From the NCBI GenBank assembly GCA_025345505.1, contig JANVCC010000025.1:1844971-1908970 (forward strand): a stretch of DNA of 64,000 nucleotides, in the 5' to 3' direction. Numbering within the stretch: the stretch's first letter is position 1; every line of letters begins with the position of its first letter. A program made the position numbers and the translations under genes. This document shows, piece after piece, positions 22,701-35,427 of the stretch. Source of the stretch: Todiramphus chloris collaris (lineage: Eukaryota > Chordata > Aves > Coraciiformes > Alcedinidae). The notes below the pieces were generated by a model. It saw nothing but the letters and a program-made list of their open reading frames with translations, searched no databases and was not told the DNA's origin.

Positions 22701-25700
22701 CAGCTTCTGTCTACAGAGCTTCTGTAAGTCAGAGCGTTTGGTTTCCCTCTTCTGAACTCCTCTTTCGTGTTGCAACATTTCCATTTAAGGTATTATTACA
22801 GAATCTGATATTACTTGATTCCAAGTAAGAGCAAGCAGATGACCTTTTTTGTAAAGACATCAAATACTGCTGGTGTCGGACAGCTCAGCACTTAGTCCCA
22901 CTTTACCCTAGGATGTATTCTCTAAGGCAGTGTAAGCAACTGTGAGGCACAAAAAAATTTGTCTGGCAGAAGTGGCTGTTAGGAGTAATTGTTTGTCCTA
23001 CAAGAGAGTCTATGGAGCCCAGGTATAGAACAGGACATTGTGCAAACCTGAAGGTAATTCACCACTGGAAGTAAGTGAATTTGGGCCGATGACGAAGGAA
23101 CAGAAACAAAGTTCTGAAGATCTAGCAAACAGAGTGGGTGGGAGCAGATGTCAACACATCTCATGTCATATTCCATATTTGCTTCTGATGAATCACTGCA
23201 ACCTCTTCTCATTCAGAAGTTGTGCTAAATTTGCAAAGTTCAGGGATAGATCATGTGATTGATAAATCCTTGCTGGTGTGAAACCAAACAATACCTTCCC
23301 CTAAAGTGCTGTCCATACACTTGTAATATCCTAATGCAAGAAAATGTGATTAGAAGGAAAGCTGACTCTTTTTTTCTAGAACATTTTGACTTTTTATTTT
23401 GGCCAAAACTTATTTTTCTCAGTTTTTCTTAGGAAGAAGCAGAGAAAATTATTGTGAAGGCTTTTCTTGGCAAGAAGCAAACTTAACGGTCTCTTTACAT
23501 GTGTAGGCTGGTCAAATTTTGCCAGTTTTTCCTCCTAACAGGAAGACAGTCCTTTTTCCAAAGAATTTAGAGTCTAAATATAACTGATTAAGCACTACAG
23601 GTGGTAGGCAAATGCTGTGGACCTCGAGAAATCTATTTCTGTGCTTCAGGGATGAGACAGCTTCGCATTTCTGACACTTTTGATTCCTTGGCTCCTGCAT
23701 ATGATATAAAGGGGTAGGTGAACTGCAGCGTGTTTCGTAACAGTTCATAAAATACAGCCGTAGACGGAGGTTCTGTGATACCCAAACCGGACTCTTCATC
23801 TTGACCGCATTTAGACATTGTTAGACACTAAGTTGTCTGTACAGAGTGAAGCTTGTTACAGAAAATTTAGGTGAAAAGTAAGGCCTAAATATCAGGAAAA
23901 AATGTTGCCAGTTGTAATATGTGGCAAACCAAAAAAATGGCTTTTTATGTTAAGATGGATCTCTTATGTTAAGATGGAGTTCTTTCTAATTTCAAAGATA
24001 TTTCACCCCTGTCCTTGCATACTGGGTGTAACTGGATTCGTCGTAAACTGTGGGGGGATGGCACGTTGGAGTGCATATTTGGGGTGGTGGGGAAGAGGGC
24101 TGGTGGTCTGTGTGATGAAGCCTGTGTGCCTGGGTATTATACAAAGTCAAGCTTGAAAATCTCTTGCAGGAAAACCCCAGCATAAGTAAAATTTTTACAT
24201 TCACATTTAAGGTCTACATAGAAACTGGAGCTCTTCTTTGCCATGAAGAGGGGTTTAATTGCTTTGCTGGAGGTGATGCTGTCAGGTCTGCTTGTGAGTA
24301 CAGCATTAGCTTTATCCCAGCCTTTCATTAGGAACTTCCTTCTTTATGAACTCACTTTCTTCTAATGAATTCTTGGTTTGTTCGCTATGTTTAATGTACT
24401 TTTATTCTTAAGTACATCAATAACCATAAACTGAACTCCTCATCTTGTCACAATACTTTAATTAGTTTTACCTGCAGGCTTGAACAGCTGCCACCCAACC
24501 ACCATAGGGTAGAGTTGTCTCTTGCTGAAACAGGTCACGTACCAGCATGTTCCTCATCCCTCTCTTACACTGTGTCCAATCCCTTCCAGCACTGAACAGC
24601 GAGTCTGAGCAAGATCACCTCACTGGTACACCAACACAACCACATTCAGTACAGTAAATGAAGAATCTCTTTTTCTGTCAGTAGGCATCATTCTGATGTG
24701 CCACATTATACACACCTCTGTTTCGGATTGGCAGCAAAACTGATACTTTCCAGATTTACTCTTTTGTTATCCTTAGTATCTGTCTTAAAGACTGTACTGT
24801 GGTTTGTAGTGACTGTGTAATCCATATACTTACAGTGAATGCTAGCCAGCAAGCTAGAGCAAAACCAGAATAATTTTGTTCAGTAAGAGGAATTCGGCAA
24901 TGAAACATCTCAAAAGACCAGAAGGGAAAAAACCTCTGTCAGCCTCTTGCTACCTCATTCAGCTGACTAAAGAAGCTACCTGAAAGGTTTGTGGGGAAGT
25001 GGAGTCAAAGGAAATTGAATACTCTACCTTGTTCCTTTTCACTGCAACTATTAAGATGGGAAGCTTGTAAATTACTTAAAAAAAACATAACCCAAAGCAA
25101 AAGAGTGAAATACTATATATAGCCCTAAAAGGAATTCTTTGTGCATGCATGCTCACCTATATGTACAAAAATACATTTTTAAAAGTCTGTGTTGTTCCAA
25201 ACATTTTAAGTTACATTATAGGATGAGGGAGAAGAAAAAAAGACATAGATAGAAGATTCTAATCTTCAAAGTTATTAGTGTGACAAGATTTGTAAATAGC
25301 AAATATCATAGAAATACGTAACAGAAGTATTTACGTACTTCAGTGACTAAAAATTGTAACTGCTGGTCTTTTGGGTAGTAAAAGTGGTGTAACTTTTGAG
25401 AAAAGATGACATTTTAATTGCAGTTGCTGTCCACAGCCATTGTTTAGTACACAAAGAAAAGCAGCGTGTCTATAGGAAAAGTATAAGGCTTCAATAGTAT
25501 CCTGAATGGAGATGATGTGAGACATTATTTTTTATCCTACATACTGTACAGATCAGTAAGTCATGAAAGAAAGATTAGTTTAAATCTGATTCATTTTTAA
25601 CCCAAAGTGTGAGATGTTCGTATTGTCCTATCCTTGTCCATAATCTGTGATGTATCTCTGAAGTCATTAGACCTCATAATGCAGAGTAATCTAGAAGGTG

Positions 25701-28700
25701 ACAGTGGACTAAACCTTTCTTTCTCTGCATTATCGCTTGTCTCTACGACACCCAGTTAATGCAGCATACAGTGCAGGAAGAATCTACCTCACAGTATGAG
25801 TTAGAGACCTTAGAGCATAATAATAATTGGAAAAGCTCTCCACATTCGTTTACTTCTGTGACATTGGTGTAGCAAGAAGATTTTCTGCAAGACTTGCCTT
25901 CACCTGTTTGATGGAATCACTCATGGACAATACTGGCTGCTCTGCTTTGGGTTTCAGTATGCCAAGCACGCTGGAGTTTAGATACTTGCCAGGTCTGTTT
26001 GGTATGATCCTGGGACACTTGTCTGCTGCCCTTGCACAGACCCGACCAAATTATTCCCCTCGCTGTGTGTTCTCATTAATTGTACTGTTCAGGTGACAGA
26101 GCAGCTATCTATTCCACATCTGTTAGACATTTCGAAAGCACTTAGCAAAATAAGAAACACTTTCAAGTTTCAGTATAAATTAGAGCAAGTTAGTACTTTA
26201 CAGAGTGTAGTGTCTATTTTTAACAGACTTTCTTTGCTCCAATATAATAGAACTACTTCTTGTTACTCTTCATTCACTTCCCTTCTAACACTCAAGTTAT
26301 TCTCTTATGTGAATGATGAAAGATCTTTCTATAACCACAGTATTTGTCCATTAACTCTCTTTAGAATACCATGTCTTCCCTGGAAGGAAGGAAATGAATC
26401 ATAGTGTTCAGCAAACTTACTTCACTGAGTCTGTACACCTATTTGAATCCTTCAGCTGCTACCCCACCCTGGCCCTGGAACCTAAATCCTTTCGCAGTAA
26501 AGTTGGCCACTTTTTACTTCAGAAGATAGAAGGAGAGGTAGGAAATAAAAACTTGTTGGCTCTTGCTAAAAGAAAACCAAACAAACATTTTGTACCTTCA
26601 CTTTACTAAGGGAGAGTGGCACAGAAATTTTAAGAAATACTCTGACAAGGAGATCATGTAGGCATATTAAAGTTAGTAATAACAAAAAAGAAAACACAAC
26701 CAAGAATATGACCCGGTGAGTAAACTTACTCCGAAGAAATTCTTTAAAGATGGGAAATAGTTTGGGACAACTTTTTCTGAGTAGTCAGCTAACATTTGTC
26801 AAGACAAAAAATGCTGTTGATAAACATCATTAAATGATTTTTCTCTAGGTTGTTTCCCACTACCCTGTACTCTGGACTGTTTCTTAAAAATACTTGTTTA
26901 TCTCTTACTATTTTTTTTCCAGTAGAAAATGGGCTGATCACTCAGAAAAGCTAAAAAAACCCAAACAAACAAACATCCTCTAATTAATTCTATTAATTCC
27001 TGTACATCCATTTGTATCTATTTCATGTGTAACACATAGAGCACAGACATAACCTTGGGTCAATACAGTGCCTAACTCCTTATCAGTTGGCAAAGAGCAC
27101 AGTCCTCCCGTCTGTTCCCCATGGAAATGATTAGCTTTTTATGTGAATCATATTCTATCCACGTGGAAAAAGTTTCAGGAGAAGGAGTCAAGACTGAGCT
27201 ATCAGATCCCTTTCCCAAGCTGAAGTGAGGATGACTGTGCACAGTTTGTCAGATTGCTGCTGCTGAATATGAAATGTGCTACACAGCTGAACCTAAAGAA
27301 TATTTTTTGTTTTGAATAAGCCAGTGCTGAGATAAGAGTAAAGGACTGAGTTTCTCAGCAAAGTGTCTTATCCTAATAGCTAAAAAATCGTCATGCCCTT
27401 TAGGGGAAGAGGTAAGGAATAGAAAAAGGTGGAGAAGGGCCAGTTTTGGTAATGCCAAAGACCAAAATTTGAAATCCAGTTCAGTCATTGGCAACTCAGT
27501 TTCAATATCCCATAGCAGACCTCTGAATCTTTTCCAACACGTTCTTTCTTTTCCCTCGCTTCTTAGCTCATCTTGTCTCTTTGCGTTGTAAGTTTTCCAG
27601 TCTTGTTATTTATTCCAGTTTTGTACACTGCTTTGTACCGTAAATCCCTCGCCACGGTTGAGACCACAGTGTGCTGGTGAATTTTATTTTGGAAGAGGGT
27701 AAATACTGTTGTTATGCTGAACAATGCCAGCATGTGCCTGACCAGCAGAAATAGCTGCTTGCAAAGACACTCTCCATTAAAAGCAATGGACTTGCCGAGT
27801 GCTCTTTTTCAGGCTTAACAAAAACATTCAAGTCCTTCTGTCTCATTAAAAAACCACCTCAGACAGTGAAGGTGAGTGGTATAGCCAGGAGAAAGTAAAG
27901 GCAAGGAGATTACCTAGAGTTGTAATATGAGGTCTGAGATGTTGCCTGAAGACTCTCAAAGAAACAAAAAGTGTTGCTTTGTTGTTTTGGTTTGGGGCTT
28001 TTTTTTTTTTTTCCTATGAAGAGTAGCAAGAGTAAGATCGAAAAGTGGAAGTGTTGACTCTTCTAGATGGACATTATGCAGGCTGTGGCTGCCCACACTG
28101 TATTCTGTCTGACCCACACCTTTCTTCTCTAAGCAGCAAATTCCCTGTAACATTTGTATAGCACAGTACTGAGAACTGTTTGGTTTGGGTTTAGTTTGTT
28201 TTTTTCTTAATAATAAATGGGGGGGGGAAATAGTAACAAAATAAATACATAAAAAATAGTAACATAACAAAAAAAATTAAGAGTTAAATGAAAAAAGTTG
28301 GTAACATCTTTCAACCTTCTGTAATCTATATCTAGCTGCAGACAAACCTTGAGGTGAGATCTGGGTTGTCTGCTTCCTAAGCCAGGTTTTGTCTCAGTTG
28401 TTTTAGAAAATATTCCTGCTGTTTTGAGCTGCATTTGCTGGCTAATCTTTCAGTGGGAGACCTGCAGACAGGAGGAAGTATAACATCAACCTAGCTGGGG
28501 CATGTTCACAAAAGGTCAGGTTGTGGTGAGGGCAGGAGGAACTAATAGATCACACAAAGGTGCACCTTTTACTCTTGTTATATTGTGCCCCTGTAGCTCT
28601 TGCTGTGTGTTTCTAACCCTTCTGCCCCTTTCTGCTACCTTGTGCCCCTGCCTGTTTCCCATACAGGCAGCATAACAATAAGGACTTTATTATAAACAAT

Positions 28701-30493
28701 AATGTACATCTCCAGAGTTTTGTGCATTGGAGTCTCATAGCTTGTTTTCTTTCCTTGCAAGGTGAAGGGCTGCAAGATTTAAATATAACTTTTGCAGAAG
28801 AAAAACAAACTGGAGGTGACATAAAACGTAGATACAGTCAGAATCAACGAAGTACACTAGAATAGAAAATGCAAAGCGTTTTCACTTCAGCACTTACATC
28901 ATAGTATTCTTGATGTAGTAGTTCCATGAATTCCATAATTTCTTTTGGGGGGAAGAGTGTGGACAGCAAAGTGTAAAGAGAGAAATCAGAATGATTTCTA
29001 ACAGGTTCTTTGATGATTGCTTTGAACTAAGACTCACAAGCTTGCTCCTCAGAGATGTACTTTTTATAAAATCAATCATACTTATTGATGAATTCTCCAA
29101 GACTTTCACTATAATTTGATTTATACCAATGTAGCATACCTTGATTTCTTGTAAAAAAGATCACTGTAAAGTCACTATTACAAAGATTTCTTCCTGGGTA
29201 CACAATAGTTTCTGTCTGCCTAATCCAATCCTTTGAATCAAACCCAAGTTTCAATTGGTGCAAAGTTTGTGCACAGACTAGCTGGAAAGCGCTGTATCTG
29301 CAGTACCATTTACTTATGAGAAATTATTAGTGGCATTCCTAAATAAGGAGCCTTTAAAACCACACTTCTGAGACAGTTCCTTGACATTGACGATGTCATT
29401 TCAGATGTCCTTAATGACACTGTAATTTTTTATTGTTGTTGTTTGCTATTTTCTTCTTTCCCACAAATGACTCTGGGGCTTTCCAAAATAATACTCAGAA
29501 AAAAAGTCACACAGTTCTTTGCCTGCTTCCTCACAGCTTTGTTGTCTAAACAAAAACTTTGCAAAGGAATAAGGTTTGCCTAAAGAAAATTAAAAGGTAT
29601 CTGAAGCTGTTTATCTAAAGTCCTAGTTCAGTGAAATGAAGATGAAAGCTCTCCATTTCAAGGACATCTATTTAGTTTTTAAAGATAATGACGGTGATTA
29701 CATTGAGGGGGGTGTGTGTATCTATATAGTGAGTAATTTCTTGGGTGAAATGAAAGATGGATTAGAAACAGTAGGTGTCAGAGCTCACTAGAGCAAAAAT
29801 GAAAGTAAAACATGCAAACTTTATTTTCTCTGTATTCCTATGGTATGTGTGTTCAGGTGTGGTTAAAGGACTCGACAGCTTTGTGTCCAGCTCAATCACT
29901 TTCTCAAAGGGAAGCAAATGCAGCTAGCAGCTGTTTAAGAAGGGGATATGTCTGGTTATTTTATACTGCTGTGGTACCACAGATGACCCAGATGAGTTGC
30001 AATTCAAATAGTTACTGGGGCTTTTATGGCATTTTGTGGTGGTGGTGGTTTTTTAATTGTCCTTCATAGCAGATGAATTCTTGCTGGCTAGAGACTACCA
30101 TGTCATCTCCTGGTTCAGAGACAGGGAGGTTCTCTGTAGCTCCCAACTTAGACCTGGATTTGTTTGATTTCTGAAGATTATTTTATATCACTGCTACATT
30201 AACATGTCATTGCACTTTTACCATGAGACTGACTATTTTTCAGCCCAGAATTTTTCATGGTACTGGATCAGGTTGATGTTTGTTTTCTCTGCCAGGCTGT
30301 CCCAATGGAATGTTTCCCTCACACCTCCTGCAGGCTCTTGAGTTGGGAGACCCTATGGTTTATATGCCCAGATGTTGTGGAAGTTGGGGTGGTAGAGATT
30401 TATAGGCATTTAGAAGCATTAAGGGGATGAGATGAAGAGAATGCTTAGTGAGAGAGAGGAGAACCTAGGAAAAAGTAGCTGGGGCTGATAGTT
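19773..30493. other. Long unique non-coding DNA with small simple repeats
   Basis: Nearly 11 kb without a recognisable exon, transposon or RNA gene. It includes an A/C-rich low-complexity patch (about 20380-20422), a 15-bp near-tandem repeat (23945-23978), T14 (27999-28012), G9 (about 28217-28225) and AAAC-type tracts near 26955. Frames reach 119 codons at most and overlap antisense frames. This is compatible with the interior of a long intron or a gene-poor interval. Confidence 0.55.
23945..23978. repeat. 15-bp direct repeat, 19-bp period
   Basis: TTATGTTAAGATGGA occurs at 23945-23959 and again at 23964-23978. It is a small local duplication. Confidence 0.85.
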
Positions 30494-30635
30494 TGCTTCT
30501 TGAACTTCTGGAGACCTGTCTGGATGCATTTCTCCATGATCTGCTCTAGTTCTGCCCTGCTCTGTCAGGGGGGTTGGACTCGATGATCTTCAGAGGTCCC
30601 TTCCTACCCTTAATGTTCTGTGATTCTGTGAACTA
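30494..30635 (+). mobile_element. CR1 LINE 3' end fragment
   Basis: The sequence 'ggagacctgtctggatgcatttctcc...' leads into 'ggggttggactcgatgatct' and 'aggtcccttcctaccc...attctgtgattctgtga', the standard CR1 3' untranslated end. It is 5' truncated and modestly diverged. The left boundary is approximate. Confidence 0.9.
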
Positions 30636-31500
30636 GAAAAATAGAGGAGGAGGAAGAGAAGATGAAACTGATTTAGAAAATAGGGTCTTTGGATGAAGTG
30701 GTGTAGGATACTTAAAACAGAAAATGCCACTCTATTTTGGTTTTTTGCTTATGTTATAAAACTATAAACTGAAAGACTAAAAAATTTAGTTCCATATGAG
30801 AATTGGAAGTCAGTTGTAAGAACTGTGTTTCCAGAAAAAGCCATTCTTTTTGTATCTTTAATTTGCCTGGGGATACTAAATCATGTATTAAAAAAATTGT
30901 GTCTCTTATACATCAATGCAATTGGGACTCCAAGGCACACTAAGTGACTGTATTTCAGAGCTCTGTAACTGTCCACTTTTGCCAAAAGCCTCTGCAAATA
31001 TTACTGTGGTCGCTATCCCTATTCTTCAAAAGAATCAATGTGCATCTTCATTTGTTTGATCAATGATGTAGAGGTGAAAGTACAAGGGTATTTCATTTTT
31101 AGCAAAATACGATGCTGCTGCAGCCAAAGCCAACGAAAAGCATATGCATATGGCATATGCATTAAGCATGTGTGTTATCATTATATTTGTGGATCAGAAT
31201 CTTAATATACTCTCCTATATCTGTGTGTGTTTTATACATATTTGCCAGGAGTCTTGTAAAGCTTAATACATTTCCATCTCTTTCTCTACTGGAAACCAAA
31301 ATTGTAATACAAAAGTAATGTCTTTCGAGTTCTTAATTTTTTTATATGTACCTTTGCTTCCATTATTTCAAACAAGTACATTATTTTGTCCGGTATGAAT
31401 GGTTTGGTATTCAGGCATCCTGTGTGCTCATATGAAGCCAGCAGATCCCTGCAATTAGACCCCACCTATATTTTATTCCAATTTGTTATTCTGATAGACA
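30636..31500. other. Non-coding stretch with a short palindrome
   Basis: Unique AT-rich DNA. It contains the near-perfect 19-bp palindrome at 31144-31162. No exon is recognisable. Confidence 0.55.
31144..31162. repeat. 19-bp palindrome of ATGCATATG units
   Basis: ATGCATATG, a single G, then CATATGCAT: exact 9-bp arms. Each arm contains ATGCATAT, one base from the POU octamer ATGCAAAT. A further GCATAT lies just upstream. Confidence 0.8.
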
Positions 31501-31565
31501 GAGTAGAACAGTTCCCTTGGAAAAGACCTGCACAATCATTTAGTCCAGCTGCCTGACCATTCACC
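31501..31565 (-). mobile_element. Probable CR1 fragment, diverged
   Basis: The sequence 'gaacagttcccttggaaaagacctgcacaatcatttagtccagc' (here split for length) matches the reverse complement of a CR1 tail of the 'ggaaaagacct...atcat..agtccag' type. It is short and diverged, so the family is uncertain. Confidence 0.5.
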
Positions 31566-32565
31566 TCTTCGTTCTCAAGGTCAATACTTACACTTTCTGC
31601 AGTACTGTACTCAAAAGGAGACACAAGAAATTAATTTAAAGATTTTCATTTAATGGAAGTTAGATGCACAAGTATTTAGACTCTTTAGAAGTGCCCTGCT
31701 GTGCATGGTCACTGCTTCCAAAATCATGAAGGAAAATATCCACGTGGACCAAGCACTGTATGAATGTGCAACCTGGGCTAGTCCTGAGGAGTTCATAACC
31801 TAGGCAAGAACTGAAGAGGAGGAATGTTTATGACTCAGTTAAAATAAGTGGAAGAGCTCTATTTAAGAGCTGCCATAGCTTTGAGGACAGGACTTTTTGA
31901 GAGAGTGATGGTTTCCCTAGTATCCTGAAAGAAGCCAGTTGTTGTGGTGTTTTTATTCTTCATGTCAGTGGCTTCTGGGTCTGAATGTAATGTTTTATCT
32001 ATGCTACAAATCTCTTTCAAAATTGACTAAAACAGAAATTACTTGTCCTTTAAATTTTTCTTCTTTAAAGAGGAAAAGAAAACCTCTGATTGATTTTCTG
32101 CCCAGAATGCAGAAAAACAAAACCCTGCCAAAATCATCACTTGTTAAATATCAGTTTTAGCTGTTAGGATGAAACCTTTCAGACAAGACGTTTGCACCAC
32201 TTTGTCATTGTTGTCGTTATATTGGTTTGGGAAGTTAAACACAGGTCCTAGTCACGGTGCTGTATAAACCAGACACCTTTCTATGTCGAGGATGCTTTGG
32301 CATAACCACAGTGAATGCTGGGATGAAGTTGCCATCTTACAGCGGTCATTTGGCAAAGAAATAGATGTTGGTTACAGGTGATGGCAGCATAGTACACAGC
32401 GTATTGTGTGTTTCTCCTTTGTTTTTCAAGCTAAGCTATCTCATATCTAGAGCTCAGCTGCTGCTCAGCCTTTCTGCGTGCTCTCTTCTTCTGGCTTGCT
32501 CTCCTCTCTTCTCTTTTCATCCTGTGTGATTCAGGGATATATCCTCACAATCTGCGTGAGGATAG
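31566..32565. other. Non-coding stretch
   Basis: No exon or repeat is recognised. A pyrimidine-rich block (about 32455-32525, 'ctctcttcttctggcttgctctcctctcttctctttt' in part) precedes the CR1 copy. Confidence 0.5.
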
Positions 32566-33396
32566 AGAGGCTCTCCGGAGAGACTCAGATAGACTGGATC
32601 GCTGGGCCACTGCTAATGGTATGAGTTTCAACAAGGACAACTGCCAGGTCCTGCACTTGGGCTGCAGCAACCTCATGCAAAGCTACAGGCTTGGGGTGGT
32701 GTGGTTGGAGAGTTGTCTGGTGGAGAGGGATCTGGGGTTTATAATAGACAGGCACATGAATATGAGCAGCAGTGTGCCCAAATGGCAAAGAAGGCCAATG
32801 GCATCCTGGCCTCTATTAGAAATAGTGTGAGCAGCAGAAGTAGGGAGGTGATTGTCCCCCTGTTCTCAGCACTGGTGAGGCCTCACCTCGAGTACTGTGT
32901 CCAGTTTTGGGCACCTCAGTACAAGAGAGACATTGAGGTGCTGGAGCGGGTGCAGAGGAGGCAACGAAGCTGGTCAAGGGACTGGAAAATAGATCATATG
33001 AGGATTGTTTGAGGGAGCTGGGCCTGTTCAGTTTGAGGAAGAGGAGGCTAAGGGGAGACCTCATCACTCTCTACAACTACCTCAAAGGACATTGTAGAGA
33101 GGCTGGTGCTGGTCTCTTCTCTCAGGTAATTAGTGACAGAACCAGAGGGAATGGCCTCAAGCTGAAACAAGGTAGGTTTAGACTGGACACTAGGAAAAAA
33201 TTCTTCACTGAAAGGGTGGTGAGATATTGGAATGGGCTGCCCAGGGAGGGGGTGGAGTCACCATCCCTGGATGTGTTTAAACATTGCTTGGATGTGGTGT
33301 TGGGGGATGTGGTCTAGGGGTGAACTTGTAGAGTAGAGCTAATGGTTGGACATGATGATCCCAAGGGTCTTTTCCAACCGGAGTGATTCTGTGATT
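32566..33396 (+). mobile_element. CR1 LINE, 3' portion (end of ORF2 plus 3' UTR)
   Basis: This is the longest retrotransposon piece in the window, about 830 bp. It runs from the late reverse-transcriptase region ('gagtttcaacaaggacaa..tgccaggtcctgcacttggg') through the ORF2 C-terminus to the CR1 tail ('ggttggacatgatgatccc...ggtcttttccaacc...gattctgtgatt'). The 5' end is truncated, as usual for CR1. The 'ggtcttttccaacc' tail variant suggests a different subfamily from the 'ggtcccttccaacc' copies at 30.5, 58.4 and 59.9 kb. Frameshifts show it is inactive. Confidence 0.93.
32600..33317 (+). pseudogene. CR1 ORF2 C-terminal remnant (reverse transcriptase), frameshifted
   Basis: ORF2 of CR1 encodes an endonuclease plus reverse transcriptase that copies the element's RNA at a nicked target. 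Only the C-terminal part is present, spread over all three forward frames. The first part reads [15 protein letters not shown] from 32621. The next reads [14 protein letters not shown]...[15 protein letters not shown] in the frame open from 32701 to 33012. The last reads [20 protein letters not shown]...[19 protein letters not shown], ending LDVVLGDVV at a stop in 33315-33317. At least two frameshifts join these parts. The catalytic palm and the endonuclease lie upstream and are absent. It is non-functional. Confidence 0.9.
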
Positions 33397-35401
33397 TCTA
33401 GAGCTGGACGCAGCCCCGCCGCACATGAGTGAAGCCGAGCCCATGGCAGGCTGCAGGGGAGCGGTTGTATGCAGTAAGACAGGAGGCAGTGGTGTCTGGG
33501 TGCAGGGAGCAGGAGAGTGGCAGCAGTGGTGCTTGGAGAGCTCACCGGCAGCTGCACAGGAACGGGGCAGTTTGGCTGGACCCTGAGCCCAAAGGGAGGC
33601 TGGGCTTGCTTGGACGTTCATCCCTCTTCTCAGACAGCAATATTTGTTAATTTAAGAAGAGGCAGCCAGCTCCTTTTAAAAACATCTAGTACAACCAGAG
33701 CTTTGTGATAGGAAAAGAATTATTCCAGTCTTCATAACTGTGTAACTTCTGGGGGCAGGTTGAGGGGAGGGGGTGTTTTCTAGCAGTGAGAAGTTGACGG
33801 TAGGATTAAAATGAATTTTTTATTTGAGTAAAATCTTATTTGTGAGCGCAAGAGCTCCTGCTCCCTTCTTGACGGTATCACTTGGGAGCAGAGGAACTGC
33901 CATCCTGCATCAAAGCAGTCATTTGTCTAGCACAGCATGCCCTTGCCAGCAGTGACCGATGGCAAATGCTTCAGAAAGCAGCCGGGGAAACCTGTGAGGA
34001 GGCCAGAGTGAGAACGACTGACCTGGAGGAAGGGGTGTTTTTCACCCTCCTGATTTTGGTTTGGTTTTAACCTGATGAAATGGATTGAAATAAAGCCCCA
34101 AAGCCATCATCTGTTTGAGATGGCATTTTAAGTTTTCCCTTTCAAAAATTCACAATGTTCCATCAAAAAGTAAAGAAACTGCTTAAATAAGAATGTAAGG
34201 GGGGAAAAAAGTGTCCAGCTGCATTAAAATGTGTGTCTAATGCAGTGCAGGAAGAGACTGTTTTTCTTATCATAACAGGAAAATACATGCACTGCTGTGT
34301 CTACCTCCTGCCTTCTAGTCTGCACGCTCTTCCCACTGGCTTGGTAACTCTGTGTGCTTCAGTGTCCTTTAGAGATAGACTTGCATTCTGCTTTCCCTAC
34401 GTTTTCAAAGGGGAATATCTCCAGGAATCCATGATAATTTGTCCAAATCTAGGGGCTGTATATAGCCTTAAATACTAAACACATCTGGTGATTCAGAGCC
34501 ACCAGAGTAGGTCAGTTTTCCATCAACAGTGCTCTGCTATGTATTGGAAATTAATGATGAAAAAATACTTAGAATTGAAGAAAAACATATTTCTCTTACA
34601 GAATATTTCTCTTCCTTCCACTCTGAGCCTTTATTATCACGTTTCCAAGTTGTTAGGATACCAAGAAAACCACTGATAGAACATAACCAAGACTGAGCCT
34701 TAATGACAAACCAGGAACAAATAGCTTGCTTTTCAAAGAAAGAAGTCCCATAAGACTTTTTCTGTGGATGTGGAAGACAGTGACTAACAAATCCCTCTGG
34801 AAAGGAGTAGGTTCTTTGTGGTTTTGATGACTACCATGGATATTGTTTCAAATTAAATATTAGTTGTACCTAATAGTGAGTATATTGGTTCTGGTGCTAA
34901 CACATATCTACTGTTGGATTAACATACGGAAATAGTTCTGGCTGTTATGGTGAGAATTAACCAAGCCTCCTTTTCAAATGAGGATCCTCAGAGGTTGGGT
35001 TGAAACCTACTTCTCCTCTATCTTTACCATTGCGTCTTGAACAAGATTTTTGCATTGGGCACAGAACTGAAAATAAAATGAAAACCAACTATTTAATGCG
35101 ACACCTCTCCCTGCGTGGTGAATCCATTTGTAGGCGGCATCCTGGTTACACACACAATACAATGGCACTTTTTACTCTTCTTCACTTACCAATTTCTGTA
35201 TTTTACATGTTGGTGAATACCAAAGGATTAGACCATCGTTAGAGAGTTGTCCTCATTACTGTCAGTTTAAATCAGTATGAAACACAGTGGATTTTTAAGT
35301 AGGAAATAAGCAGCAAAGAGATTGATTGATTTAAAAGACTGCAGGGTAAACACAAGAGGGACGTGACTGAAAGGAGGTCACATGTACAAACAGCTGGCCA
35401 C
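33397..35401. other. Non-coding stretch; CpG-richer at 33400-33640
   Basis: Directly after the CR1 tail comes a roughly 240-bp GC-rich block with several CpGs ('gctggacgcagccccgccgcac...'). It could be part of an unrecognised element or a small regulatory patch. The remainder is AT-rich. Frames here have no recognisable product. Confidence 0.5.
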
Positions 35402-35427
35402 AAAAAAAAAAAAAAAAAAAAAAAAAA
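35402..35427. repeat. A26 homopolymer
   Basis: An uninterrupted run of 26 A followed by GAAAAAGG. I checked for an attached retrocopy upstream and see no recognisable gene or target duplication. Confidence 0.95.

Noticed and set aside
32621..33317. Three adjacent plus-strand frames as host genes
   Set aside because: They are the frameshifted C-terminus of CR1 ORF2.
35402..35427. The A26 run as the tail of a processed pseudogene
   Set aside because: No recognisable cDNA body or poly(A) signal lies upstream and no target duplication flanks it.
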